From positions 1 through 64,000 of the forward strand of contig NZ_BOMW01000009.1 of NCBI RefSeq assembly GCF_016862395.1: a DNA stretch of 64,000 nucleotides, in the 5' to 3' direction. Numbering within the stretch: the first letter of the stretch is position 1; every line of letters starts with the position of its first letter. The notes beneath the pieces were generated by a model. The model saw only the letters and a program-made list of their open reading frames with translations, was not told the DNA's origin and did not search any database. Positions 36,041 to 44,606 of the stretch are shown here, one piece after another. The position numbers and the translations under genes are program-made. Source of the DNA: Actinoplanes siamensis (lineage in GTDB: Bacteria; Actinomycetota; Actinomycetes; Mycobacteriales; Micromonosporaceae).

Positions 36041-36899
36041 GTGATGAGGCTGGAGGGCGCGCAGAAATCGGGTGCGGTGCTGCGCCGTGACCCGGCGACT
36101 CTCACCGCCATCGCCGGGAATGTCCAGTCCACCTGCTTCGCCATCGGCCTCGGGCTGATCATCGTGGCCATGCTGATCCACCCGCTCCCGGGCCGCACCG
36201 GCCGGGAGTCGCTGGCGTTCTGGCTGGACTCGGCCACGGTGATGGTCGGCGGGGTGGTGGTGGCCTGGTGCTTCGCGGTCAGCCCCGGCCACCAGGACGC
36301 GGGCTCCAACCTGATCGCCACCCTGGCGGCCGGCGCGGTCGTGCTGACCTCGGCGTTCGCCGCGGTGAAGATGATCCTCAGCGGGAACGCGCCGATGCAC
36401 AAGGCGTCCGCGGTCCCGATGATCGTCGCGGCCGTGGTGAACGCGATCGGCCTGTTCGTCGCCCCGCACGGAGGGAACGGCGAATTGCCGGCCTACGTCT
36501 ACGTGATCCGCCTGCTGCCCTCGCTGCTGATCGCGATGGGGCCGCGGGCCCAGGAGATCATCGCCCGCTTCGACGAGACCGCGTTCGGCGCGAGGCGCCG
36601 CAAACCCTACAGCCTGCTGCCGTACGGATCGATCCTGGTGGTCTTCGTGACCAGTGCTGCTGCGCGACTGCGCGGAGCAGACCGCGCGGCGGATCCTGCG
36701 GTCGATGGCCGAGCCGATCGAGGTGGGCGGGGTCGCGGTGCGGGCCGGGGCCAGCATCGGCATCGCCTGCGCCGAGGAGCGCGACGACGTGCGGACCCTG
36801 CTGCACGACGCGGACATGGCCATGTACGCCTCCAAGCACCAGGGCAAGGGCACCTGGAACCGCTACCGCGACGGCATGGCGCTCAGCGACAGCGGCTGA
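36041..36899 (+). pseudogene. Diguanylate cyclase gene with internal deletion (GGDEF centre missing)
   Basis: From GTG 36041 the frame encodes a membrane sensor of about six helices (FAIGLGLIIVAMLIHPLPGR, ATVMVGGVVVAWCFAVSP, AYVYVIRLLPSLLIAMGP) up to ILVVFVT near 36650. It then turns to random sequence. From 36654 another frame (+1) reads LLRDCAEQTARRILRSMAEP, GVAVRAGASIGIACAEERD, LLHDADMAMYASKHQGKGTW and ends at 36899: the last third of a GGDEF domain. Everything between, including the GGDEF signature and substrate site, is gone, and the two parts are out of frame. The gene cannot make c-di-GMP. Confidence 0.85.
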
Positions 36900-36903
36900 G
36901 CCG

Positions 36904-36951
36904 CCGGCTGTCCGGGCGGGTCACTCGTCGCGGGACGGCCCGGACAGCCGG
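36904..36951. terminator. Terminator hairpin between broken GGDEF gene and phzF-like gene
   Basis: CCGGCTGTCCGGGC (36904-36917) pairs perfectly with GCCCGGACAGCCGG (36938-36951) around a 20-nt loop. It lies 5 bp after the GGDEF remnant stop and 12 bp before the convergent gene end. Confidence 0.7.
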
Positions 36952-36963
36952 TCGGCGCCGTCC

Positions 36964-37773
36964 CTAGGCGATCGGCACGGCCCGGCCGCTGACCCGGACG
37001 CCGGGCTCGCCGGCCACCAGGCGGACCGTGATCCGGCTCGGGCGGCCCAGGTCGTCGCCCTGTCGCAGGTGCAGCGTGGCGTCCTCGCCGGCCAGGCCCA
37101 GCTCGCGCAGGTAGCCGCCGAGGGCGGCGGCCGCGGCGCCGGTGGCCGGGTCCTCGTAGACGCCACCGACCGGGAACGGGTCCCGGACGTCGAACGTGTC
37201 CGGGCCGTCGCGGTGGACCAGTTGCACGGTGGTCCACTCCCGCTCGGTCATCAGAGCCCGTAACGCCGGCACGTCGTAGTCCAGGTCCGCCAGGCGCTCA
37301 CGGCTGGTCACGGCCAGGATCGGGTGGTACGCCCCGGCGTACGCCACCCGGGGCGGCAGCTCCGGGTCGAGATCGCCGGCGGACCAGCGCAACGCGCCGA
37401 GCAGCGTCCCCAGGTCGGCGCCGGACAGCGCGGCGACCGTCGGCGGAACGCTGGTGAGGGTGGCCGTCCCGGTGGTGTCGACGGTCACCGCGACCTCGCC
37501 GGCGTTCGTCACGAACAGGTGCTCGCCCGGGCCCAGCGCCACCGCCGTCGCGACCGTCGCGTGCCCGCAGAACGGCACCTCGGCGAGCGGGCTGAAATAC
37601 CGCACCCGGTACCGGTCACCGGTCCGTTCGGTGACGAACGCGGTCTCCGAGTAGCCCAGCTCAGCCGCGATCTCCAGCATGCCGGCGTCGTCCAGGGCGG
37701 AGGCGTCGAGAACCACCCCGGCCGGGTTGCCGCCGGACGGGGAATCGGTGAATGCCGCGTACCTCTCAATCAT
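36964..37773 (-). CDS. PhzF family isomerase
   Basis: The 269-residue protein has the two-domain PhzF/diaminopimelate epimerase-like fold. It starts MIERYAAFTDSPSGGNPAGV and carries the conserved Glu43 (LGYSETAFV), the CGHATVATAVAL motif, YHPILAVTSRERLADLDYDV, then DPATGAAAAALGGYLRELGL in the second half. PhzF relatives isomerise or hydrate small acids. Outside a phenazine cluster, as here, the substrate is unknown. ATG 37773 gives the family-typical start. It is divergent from the MoxR gene. Confidence 0.92.
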   Translation of the reverse strand: MIERYAAFTDSPSGGNPAGVVLDASALDDAGMLEIAAELGYSETAFVTERTGDRYRVRYFSPLAEVPFCGHATVATAVALGPGEHLFVTNAGEVAVTVDTTGTATLTSVPPTVAALSGADLGTLLGALRWSAGDLDPELPPRVAYAGAYHPILAVTSRERLADLDYDVPALRALMTEREWTTVQLVHRDGPDTFDVRDPFPVGGVYEDPATGAAAAALGGYLRELGLAGEDATLHLRQGDDLGRPSRITVRLVAGEPGVRVSGRAVPIA

Positions 37774-37885
37774 GGAACGAAGCTTGCCGCGCGCCGCCGC
37801 GGCGGGCAAAAGCCAATCCCGCGCCGCTGGCCGCGTGCGCGATCACAGTCGCCGGTTGTCACCTGTGCGGAGTAGCGTTCCTGCG

Positions 37886-39310
37886 GTGACAGAGGGTCCT
37901 ACCGCGATCATCTCCGAACCCCCCGCCGATCTGCCGCGCACTCTGGGCGAGCTGCGTGCCACCGGGCACGAGTTCCGCACCGTCAAGGAGGAGCTGCGCG
38001 ACAACCTGCTCCGCCTGCTGGGCTCGGGCGAGCCGCGCTTCCCCGGCATCGTCGGCTACGACGACACCGTGCTGCCCGAGGTCGAGCGGGCCCTGCTCGC
38101 CGGCCACGACATGGTCCTGCTCGGGGAGCGGGGCCAGGGCAAGACCCGCCTGATCCGGGCCCTGGCCGGGCTCCTGGACGAGTGGACGCCCTACATCACC
38201 GGCTCCGAGCTGCACGAACATCCCTACCACCCGCTCACCCCGGCGAGCCGCCGGCTGGCCGCCGAGACCGGCGACCTGCTGCCGATCTCCTGGCTGCACC
38301 GCTCGCAGCGGTACGGCGAGAAGCTCGCCACCCCGGACACCAGCGTCGGCGACCTGATCGGCGACGTCGACCCGATCAAGGTGGCCGAGGGCCGCGCCCT
38401 GGGCGACCCGGAGACCATCCACTTCGGCCTGGTGCCGCGCACCAACCGGGGCATCTTCGCCGTCAACGAGCTGCCCGACCTCGCCGAGCGCATCCAGGTG
38501 TCGCTGCTCAACGTGCTGGAGGAGCGCGACATCCAGGTCCGTGGCTACCAGCTGCGCCTGCCGCTGGACCTGCTGCTGGTCGCGTCGGCCAACCCGGAGG
38601 ACTACACCAACCGGGGCCGCATCATCACCCCGCTCAAGGACCGGTTCGGCGCCGAGATCCGCACCCACTACCCGGTCGACCTGGAGCTGGAGACCGCCCT
38701 GATCCGCCAGGAGGCGGCGCTGGTGGCGGCCGTTCCGGAGCACCTCGTCGACGTGCTCGCGCGGTACACGCGGGCGGTCCGCGAGTCGTCGTCGGTGGAC
38801 TCCCGCTCGGGCGTCTCGGCGCGGTTCTCGATCGCCGCGGCCGAGACCGTGGCGGCGTCCGCGCTGCGCCGGGCCGGGCTGCGCGGCGAGCCGGAGGCGG
38901 TGGCGCGGATCTGCGACACCGTCTCGGTCACCTCCACGCTGCGCGGCAAGGTGGAGTTCGAGAGCGGGGAGGAGGGCCGGGAGACCGAGATCCTGGCGCA
39001 CCTGCTGCGGGTGGCCACCGCCGAGACGTTCCGGGCCCGGCTGGCCGGGCTCGACCTCTCCGGGTTCACCGACCTGGTCGCCGAGGGCGCGATCATCCAG
39101 ACCGGCGACCTGGTCAGCGCCGAGGAACTGCTCGCCCAGATCGGCACGGTGCCGGGGCTGGCCAAGGTGCTCGACCGGCTCGGGCTCGGGGACGCGCCGA
39201 GCCCCGGGCAGGCCGCCTCGGGCATCGAGTTCGTCCTGGAGGGCCTGCATCTGACCCGGCGGCTGGCGAAGGAGCTCACCGACGACGGCCGCACCCTCTA
39301 CGGGAGCTGA
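37886..39310 (+). CDS. MoxR-like AAA+ ATPase (Rv0958 type)
   Basis: The 474-residue ATPase has Walker A VLLGERGQGKTRLIRALAGL (about 78-97), a Walker B-like region IFAVNELPDLAERIQVSLLN, the sensor ASANPEDYTNRGRIITPLKD and a MoxR/Mg-chelatase lid (SRSGVSARFSIAAAETVAAS). Such ATPases work with VWA proteins as chaperones that insert metals or mature protein complexes; the client is unknown. It is followed 2 bp later by a VWA gene, the Rv0958/Rv0959 arrangement of mycobacteria. GTG 37886 is the start that matches the N-terminus VTEGPTAIISEPPADLPRTL. Confidence 0.9.
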   Translation: MTEGPTAIISEPPADLPRTLGELRATGHEFRTVKEELRDNLLRLLGSGEPRFPGIVGYDDTVLPEVERALLAGHDMVLLGERGQGKTRLIRALAGLLDEWTPYITGSELHEHPYHPLTPASRRLAAETGDLLPISWLHRSQRYGEKLATPDTSVGDLIGDVDPIKVAEGRALGDPETIHFGLVPRTNRGIFAVNELPDLAERIQVSLLNVLEERDIQVRGYQLRLPLDLLLVASANPEDYTNRGRIITPLKDRFGAEIRTHYPVDLELETALIRQEAALVAAVPEHLVDVLARYTRAVRESSSVDSRSGVSARFSIAAAETVAASALRRAGLRGEPEAVARICDTVSVTSTLRGKVEFESGEEGRETEILAHLLRVATAETFRARLAGLDLSGFTDLVAEGAIIQTGDLVSAEELLAQIGTVPGLAKVLDRLGLGDAPSPGQAASGIEFVLEGLHLTRRLAKELTDDGRTLYGS

Positions 39311-39312
39311 CG

Positions 39313-41265
39313 ATGGCACGCAATGTTTTCCGCTACGGGGCGTGGCGGGACGGGCCTGACCCGCTCGCTCCGCCCTACGACGTGCGCGCCGCCGTCGACG
39401 AGATGGGCGAGCGGGTCATGCAGGGCGACAGCCTGCGTGACGCGTTGCGTGACCTGATCCGGCGGGGACCGCGGGACGGGCGCGGGCTCGACGCGCTGCG
39501 GGACCGGGCGCGCCGGATGCGGCGGGACGCGCTGCGCCGGGGCAACCTGGACGGCGCGGTCACCCGGGCCCGGCAGATGCTCGACCAGGCGCTGGCCACC
39601 GAGCGGGACACGCTGCGGGCTCGCGACGACGTGGACGCCCGGTTCAACGAGGCGGTGCTGGACAACCTGCCGCGGTCCACCTCGCAGGCCATTGCCGAGT
39701 TGTCCGAATACCGGTGGGCCTCGCCCGAGGCTCGCGACATCTACCAGCAGATCCTCGACGGCTTGCGGCGCGAGGTCGTCGAGCAGCGCTTCGCGGGCAT
39801 GCGCGACGCGCTGCGGGACGGGGATCTCTCCGCCGTCTCCGAGATGGTGGGTGAGCTCAACGACCTGCTGGCCAAGCAGGCCCGGGGCGAGGACACCGAC
39901 GATGCGTTCCGGGAGTTCATGGCCAGGCACGGCCAGTTCTTCCCGGACCACCCGCGCAACATCGACGAGCTGATCGACTCGCTGGCCCGTCAGGCCGCCG
40001 CGGCCGAGCGGCTGATGCGGTCGCTGAGCCCGCAGCAGCGCGAGGAACTGCAGAGCCTGATGGACCAGGCGCTCGGCGACGGCCCGCTGCGCGGGCAGCT
40101 CGCCGAGCTGACCGACAACCTCAAGGCGTTGCGGCCCGGGATGAACTGGGGCCGGGGCGAGCGGATGCGCGGCGGTGAGGACCTCGGCTACGGCGACGCC
40201 GCCGCGGCCCTCGGCGAGATCGGTGATCTGGACGAGCTGATCGACCAGCTCGGCCAGGAGCATCCCGGGGCGACCCTGGACGACGTCGACGTCGACGCGG
40301 TGGAGCGCCAGCTCGGCCGGTCCGCCGCCGACGACCTGCGCCGGCTGCGTGAGCTGGAGCGGGAGCTGCGCCGGCAGGGCTGGGTGCAGCGCGACGGCGA
40401 CGGGCTCACCCTGTCGCCGAAGGCGCTGCGCCGGCTCGGCCGCACCGCGCTGTCGAAGATCTTCCAGGACGTCGCGGGCCGGCGCGGCGAGCACGACATG
40501 CGCGACGCGGGCGCGGCCGGCGACCTGATCGGCTCCTCCCGGCGCTGGGAGTTCGGCGACGACCAGCCGCTCGACGTGGTCCGCACGATCGGCAACGCGG
40601 TCCGCCGCCGCGCCGCCGCGCGGGGCACCGCCACCCTCCCGGTGCGGCTGGACCCGGAGGACTTCGAGGTCGCCGAGACGGAGCGGCGCAGCTCCGCGGT
40701 GGTGGCGCTGTGCGTCGACCTGTCGTACTCGATGTTCGCCGACGGCCGCTGGGGGCCGATGAAGCAGACCGCCCTGGCCCTGTCGCACCTGGTCGCGACG
40801 AAGTACCCGCAGGACGCCCTGCAGATCATCGGCTTCGGGAAGTACGCGGTGTCGCTGTCGGAGGGTGAACTGGCCGCGGTCGAGCCGACCATGGAGAAGG
40901 GCACGAATCTGCAGCACGCCCTGAAACTGGCCGGCCGGCATCTGCGGCGGCACCCCGGCTCCGAGCCGGTGGTGCTGGTGGTCACCGACGGTGAGCCGAC
41001 GGCGCATCTGGAGGACGGCGGCGAGGCGATGTTCTGGTGGCCGCCGCTGCCGGAGACGGTCCGGGCCACCGTCGGCGAGGTCGACCTGCTCACCCGGTAC
41101 GGCGCCACGATGAACGTGTTCATGCTCGGCGACGACCCCGGGCTGCAGCGGTTCATGGACGCGGTGGCCCGGCGCAACGGCGGCCGGGTGTTCAGCCCGG
41201 ACGCCGCGGAACTGGGGCGTTACGTGATCGACGACTACGTGCGGGCGCGGCGCGGGCGACGGTGA
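39313..41265 (+). CDS. VWA-domain partner of the MoxR ATPase (Rv0959 type)
   Basis: The 650-residue protein has a long helical, charged N-terminal and middle part (residues 1-450, for example YGAWRDGPDPLAPPYDVRAA, LRRLRELERELRRQGWV, ALSKIFQDVAGRRGEHD) and a C-terminal von Willebrand A domain. Its metal-ion site is intact: DLSYS at residues 469-473 (VVALCVDLSYSMFADGRW), the Thr of GTNLQHALKLAGRHL and the Asp of VVTDGEPTAHL. VWA proteins of this type bind metal-dependent clients and are remodelled by MoxR ATPases. It starts 2 bp after the ATPase stop. Confidence 0.9.
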   Translation: MARNVFRYGAWRDGPDPLAPPYDVRAAVDEMGERVMQGDSLRDALRDLIRRGPRDGRGLDALRDRARRMRRDALRRGNLDGAVTRARQMLDQALATERDTLRARDDVDARFNEAVLDNLPRSTSQAIAELSEYRWASPEARDIYQQILDGLRREVVEQRFAGMRDALRDGDLSAVSEMVGELNDLLAKQARGEDTDDAFREFMARHGQFFPDHPRNIDELIDSLARQAAAAERLMRSLSPQQREELQSLMDQALGDGPLRGQLAELTDNLKALRPGMNWGRGERMRGGEDLGYGDAAAALGEIGDLDELIDQLGQEHPGATLDDVDVDAVERQLGRSAADDLRRLRELERELRRQGWVQRDGDGLTLSPKALRRLGRTALSKIFQDVAGRRGEHDMRDAGAAGDLIGSSRRWEFGDDQPLDVVRTIGNAVRRRAAARGTATLPVRLDPEDFEVAETERRSSAVVALCVDLSYSMFADGRWGPMKQTALALSHLVATKYPQDALQIIGFGKYAVSLSEGELAAVEPTMEKGTNLQHALKLAGRHLRRHPGSEPVVLVVTDGEPTAHLEDGGEAMFWWPPLPETVRATVGEVDLLTRYGATMNVFMLGDDPGLQRFMDAVARRNGGRVFSPDAAELGRYVIDDYVRARRGRR

Positions 41266-41272
41266 GAACACG

Positions 41273-41392
41273 TCACCCGCGCCGCGTCCCGGACGGCGCG
41301 ACGCCGTACCGCCCCCGGTAGGCGGCGGAGAGAAGACCCAGGTGGCGAACCCGTCGGTACGCCACCTGGGTCAGCGCTTGGAGGTCTCCAGC
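41273..41392 (-). pseudogene. C-terminal remnant of an AraC-family regulator
   Basis: The minus-strand frame ending at 41273 reads LTQVAYRRVRHLGLLSAAYR and GRYGVAPSGTRRG before the stop. This is the last helix-turn-helix of an AraC protein: the intact AraC at 28.3 kb ends SEVAYSWGFTHLGRFAGAYR, ARFGVAPSTTLRDRG. Upstream the frame loses resemblance, so only about 40 codons survive. Confidence 0.65.
41337..41370. terminator. 11-bp hairpin inside the AraC remnant
   Basis: CCCAGGTGGCG (41337-41347) and CGCCACCTGGG (41360-41370) pair perfectly around a 12-nt loop. It lies 72 bp after the VWA stop and could end that transcript. The arms coincide with the AraC codons for QVAY and RHLG, so the hairpin may simply derive from the old gene. 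Confidence 0.45.
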
Positions 41393-41423
41393 ACGTCGCG
41401 GCGGGTCCGGCGGCGGGGCGAGA

Positions 41424-41500
41424 CCTAGCCTCCTAGGATGCCCTAGGGGGTGTGGTAAGCGTGACTGCCCGGCGGCGCCCGGTAGACAGGTGGTTATAGT
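41424..41500 (+). promoter_or_regulatory. Candidate promoter region of the pgsA-gcvH operon with CCTAG repeats
   Basis: CCTAG occurs at 41424-41428 and CCTAGG at 41432-41437 and 41442-41447. CTAG is rare in this DNA, so the cluster could be an operator. TATAGT at 41495-41500 is a good -10 box about 80 bp before the start codon; I see no matching -35 at 17 bp. Confidence 0.4.
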
Positions 41501-41581
41501 GCTCGGCGAGCGGGGTCGGGCACACCAGCCCGGACACGAGTGCCGCAGCGGGGGCTCAACGGCACAGGGGGAGAGGTAACC

Positions 41582-42211
41582 GTGGCGATGTCGCAGCGGC
41601 CTGCGCCGTCGATCGAGACCTCCAACCGGATCTTCACGATCCCCAACGTGATCAGCTTCATCCGGCTGCTCGGGGTCCCGCTCTTCCTCTACCTGCTGCT
41701 CGGCCCGCACCACGATGTGGCCGCGGTGATCGTGCTGGCGGTCGGCGGCACCACCGACTGGGTGGACGGCTACGTGGCCCGCCGGATGAACTCGGTGTCG
41801 CGGCTCGGCGAGCTGCTCGACCCGTTCGCCGACCGGCTCTATATCCTGGCGACGCTGATCGGCTTCACCGTGCGCGACGTCGTGCCCTGGTGGCTGACCG
41901 GCGCGCTGCTGCTGCGCGAGGCGGTCCTCGGGGTGGCGCTGCTGGTGCTGCGCAGGCACGGCTACGGCCCGCCGCCGGTGCACTACGTCGGCAAGACCGG
42001 CACGTTCGTGCTGCTCGCCGCGTTCCCGGTGATCCTGCTGGCGAGCGCGGTGCCGTCGGTCGACGGCTGGGCGCAGCCGGTCGGCTGGGGGCTGGCCTGG
42101 TGGGCGCTCGGCTTGTACTGGGCGGCCGGCGTGCTCTACCTCGCCCAGGCCGCGCGGCTGCTGCGCGCCGACCGGGCCGGTCCGGGCGCGCCTCGGACGG
42201 TCGTGCCGTGA
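41582..42211 (+). CDS. pgsA: CDP-alcohol phosphatidyltransferase (PgsA2 type)
   Basis: The 209-residue membrane enzyme transfers a phosphatidyl group from CDP-diacylglycerol to an alcohol. The catalytic motif DGxxARxxxxxxxxGxxxDxxxD is complete: DWVDGYVARRMNSVSRLGEL, LDPFADR. It starts near IFTIPNVISFIRLLGVPLFL and has about five membrane helices. Position at the head of this block corresponds to Rv1822 (pgsA2), whose alcohol substrate is not settled; phosphatidylglycerophosphate or cardiolipin synthesis are options. GTG 41582 follows GGAGAGG by 5 nt. It overlaps the next gene by GTGA. Confidence 0.88.
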   Translation: MAMSQRPAPSIETSNRIFTIPNVISFIRLLGVPLFLYLLLGPHHDVAAVIVLAVGGTTDWVDGYVARRMNSVSRLGELLDPFADRLYILATLIGFTVRDVVPWWLTGALLLREAVLGVALLVLRRHGYGPPPVHYVGKTGTFVLLAAFPVILLASAVPSVDGWAQPVGWGLAWWALGLYWAAGVLYLAQAARLLRADRAGPGAPRTVVP

Positions 42212-43176
42212 GCACTGCGGCGACTCCCGGACAGCGGCCGCCGGACCCGGACGGCACGGCCGCGGGCAAGCGGACCTACGGCCCGGACTTCCTCACCGCG
42301 CTCTTCCAGAACCCGCTGGACCCGGGGTACGCCGACGCGGCCGCCCGCCGCGCCGAGGGCCACCTGCGCACCGGCAACCGGAGACTGGCTACCCGGGGCC
42401 TGGCCACGCTCACGCTTGTCGCGATCGGCTTCCTGCTGGTGATCGGGTACCAGCAGACGGTCGAGGACGAGCCGGGCCGCACGCAGGCCAAGGACACGCT
42501 CGTCAAGCAGGTGGAGAGCCGCCGGGAGCAGACCGAGCAGCTGCAGGCGAAGGCGGATGTGCTCGCCGATCAGGTCGCCAGGCTGCGCGAGCGGGAACTG
42601 GGCGGCGCCGCCGTGGCCGGGATCGGCAACCTGGAGGCGGCGACCGGGCTGGCCCCGGTGCACGGTTCGGGCGCGCGGGTCCGGCTGGCCGACGGTCCCA
42701 CGTCGGTGGACGCGGTGACCGGCGAGCGCAGCACGGTGGGCCAGGTGAAGGACACCGACCTGCAGCTCGCGGCGAACGCGCTGTGGGCGGCCGGGGCCGA
42801 GGCGATCACGATCAACGGGCAGCGGCTGACCGCGACGTCGACGATCCGGCAGGCCGGGGAGGCGATCCTGGTCGACACCCGGCCGGTGACCACGCCGTAC
42901 GAGGTGGTCGCGCTGGGCCCGGACGATCTCGCCACCGGTTTCCGGGACGGGTACGCCGGCAAGTTCTTCCAGACGCTCGCGCAGAGTTACGGCATGTCGT
43001 TCGAGGCGGTCAAGGTCCGCAACGTCACGCTGGCCGCGGCGCCGGAGCTGAAGCTGCGGTCCGCGTCGCCGAGCACCCCTGCGCCCGCACCGTCGGGCGC
43101 CCCGTCCGTGGCCGGAACCGGCGCGCCCGCGGGCTCGCCGTCGCCGGCCGGCTCACCGTCGGAAGGCGGCCGATGA
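42208..43176 (+). CDS. DUF881 membrane protein (Rv1823 type)
   Basis: The 322-residue protein has an N-terminal cytoplasmic part, one membrane helix (ATRGLATLTLVAIGFLLVIG), a coiled coil (VKQVESRREQTEQLQAKADV) and the DUF881 domain (VHGSGARVRLADGPTS, DTDLQLAANALWAAGAEAIT, INGQRLTATSTIRQAGEAIL, YEVVALGPDDLATGF). A Pro/Ser/Ala tail follows. DUF881 proteins are structurally like YlxW/YlxX of Bacillus and lie near division genes; the role is unknown. GTG 42208 overlaps the phosphatidyltransferase stop. Confidence 0.9.
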   Translation: MSTAATPGQRPPDPDGTAAGKRTYGPDFLTALFQNPLDPGYADAAARRAEGHLRTGNRRLATRGLATLTLVAIGFLLVIGYQQTVEDEPGRTQAKDTLVKQVESRREQTEQLQAKADVLADQVARLRERELGGAAVAGIGNLEAATGLAPVHGSGARVRLADGPTSVDAVTGERSTVGQVKDTDLQLAANALWAAGAEAITINGQRLTATSTIRQAGEAILVDTRPVTTPYEVVALGPDDLATGFRDGYAGKFFQTLAQSYGMSFEAVKVRNVTLAAAPELKLRSASPSTPAPAPSGAPSVAGTGAPAGSPSPAGSPSEGGR

Positions 43177-43505
43177 TCGCCGTACTCGCTCTGATCGCCG
43201 GTGTCCTGCTGGGCATCGTCTTCCATCCCTCGGTGCCGCCGGAGCTCGTGCCGTACCTGCCGATCGCGGTGATCGCGGCGCTGGACGCGGTGTTCGGCGG
43301 GCTGCGCGCGAAGCTGGACGGCATCTTCGACGACAAGCAGTTCGTGGTCTCGTTCATCTCGAACGTGCTGGTGTCCGGCCTGATCGTGTACGTCGGCGAC
43401 CAGCTCGGGGTGGGCGGTCAGCTCTCCATCGGCGTCGTGGTCGTGCTCGGGGTGCGGATCTTCGGTAACGTCGCGGCGATTCGCCGGCATCTTTTCCGGG
43501 CGTAG
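43173..43505 (+). CDS. sbp: Small basic membrane protein, DUF1290 (Sbp)
   Basis: The 110-residue protein has three to four hydrophobic helices (MIAVLALIAGVLLGIVFHPS, VSFISNVLVSGLIVYVGDQL, LSIGVVVVLGVRIFGN) and the family sequence LPYLPIAVIAALDAVFGGLR-like segment (here VPYLPIAVIAALDAVFGGLR). It corresponds to Rv1824 and to Bacillus Sbp, found between DUF881 genes. ATG 43173 overlaps the preceding stop (ATGA). Function unknown. Confidence 0.9.
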   Translation: MIAVLALIAGVLLGIVFHPSVPPELVPYLPIAVIAALDAVFGGLRAKLDGIFDDKQFVVSFISNVLVSGLIVYVGDQLGVGGQLSIGVVVVLGVRIFGNVAAIRRHLFRA

Positions 43506-43532
43506 TGGGCCGGGAGACAACGTGGGGACTCG

Positions 43533-44606
43533 ATGACCGATCGCGACGACAACGGCCGCGACCAGACGCCGCCGGATCTCGGCCTGCCCACGGCGGGGCG
43601 GAAACCGCCGGCCGCCGACGTATCCGAATCGATCGGCGGCGATCCGGTGGCGGATCGTCCGCGTCTCGACCCGCAGGCGCCCGCGCCCGCCGCGCCGGCC
43701 GGCGGCGATCCTGCGGCGGACCGTGCGCGCCTCGACGGGCCGGCGCCCGTCGCGCCGGCCGGCGGCGATGGAGCCGATCCGGCGGCCACCCGGGAGAGTG
43801 AGCCGGACGCCGGGGAGACATCGCCCACGTCACCCGTTACGTCGATGCCCGAAACGCCCGGGTCTGCCAACCCGGAACGTGATCTTGATCGCGGCGGGGC
43901 GAAGCCCGGACGGGGCGGCCTGAAGCGGCCGGCGCCGGCCGGCACGCTGATCTGGGTGCTGCTGGCGCTGCTCGGGTTCACCCTGGTGGTGCAGCTGCGC
44001 AGCAACGACGCGGACAGCGGGCTGTCCACCATGCGCCAGGAGGACCTGGTGCAGATCCTGAGCGACCTGGAGGCCCGGGACAGCCGCCTGAACACCGACA
44101 TCGAGGCGCTGGAGCGCAACCGGCAGCAGCTGACCTCGGGCGTCCAGGGGCGCGAGGCGGCCCTGGAGGAGGCGAACAAGCGCAGTCAGGAGCTGGGGCT
44201 GCTGGCCGGCACGATCCCCGGTCGGGGCCCGGGCCTGGAGATCGTGATGGACCGGGTGAAGGCGTCCGACGTGTTGAACACGGTGCAGGAGCTGCGCGGC
44301 TCCGGCGGCGAGGTGATGCAGATCAGCGGGGCGAACGGGGCTTCCGTGCGGATCGTCGCGTCCACCTACTTCGTCGATGCGACAGGTGGGGGCATCATCG
44401 CCGACGGTGGCCGCCTGGCCGGGCCGTTCCGCCTGCTCGTGATCGGTTCTCCGGAGACGATGAGAACGGCGCTGCAGATCCCGGGCGGGGTGGTGGCGTC
44501 GGTGAAGAGCGACGGCGGTAGCGTGACCATGGACTCGGCGGCCATGGTCGAGGTGACCGCGGTGCGCAAGGCGACTGCCCTGCAGTACGCACGTCCGGTT
44601 TCGTGA
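43533..44606 (+). CDS. Second DUF881 membrane protein (Rv1825 type) with long disordered N-terminus
   Basis: Of 357 residues the first 130 are disordered and Pro/Ala/Asp-rich, including a duplicated AGGDPAADRARLDGPAPVAP-like unit. Then comes a membrane helix (GTLIWVLLALLGFTLVVQLR), a coiled coil (ILSDLEARDSRLNTDIEALE, NRQQLTSGVQGREAALEEAN) and the DUF881 domain (IPGRGPGLEIVMDRVKASDV, VQELRGSGGEVMQISGANGA, FRLLVIGSPETMRTALQIPG). Its stop overlaps gcvH. The cytoplasmic extension is longer than usual. Confidence 0.9.
   Translation: MTDRDDNGRDQTPPDLGLPTAGRKPPAADVSESIGGDPVADRPRLDPQAPAPAAPAGGDPAADRARLDGPAPVAPAGGDGADPAATRESEPDAGETSPTSPVTSMPETPGSANPERDLDRGGAKPGRGGLKRPAPAGTLIWVLLALLGFTLVVQLRSNDADSGLSTMRQEDLVQILSDLEARDSRLNTDIEALERNRQQLTSGVQGREAALEEANKRSQELGLLAGTIPGRGPGLEIVMDRVKASDVLNTVQELRGSGGEVMQISGANGASVRIVASTYFVDATGGGIIADGGRLAGPFRLLVIGSPETMRTALQIPGGVVASVKSDGGSVTMDSAAMVEVTAVRKATALQYARPVS

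Noticed and set aside
38182..39312. Frame extending the VWA gene upstream over the MoxR gene
   Set aside because: The upstream part is a shadow of MoxR; ATG 39313 is the first start with real protein sequence after it.
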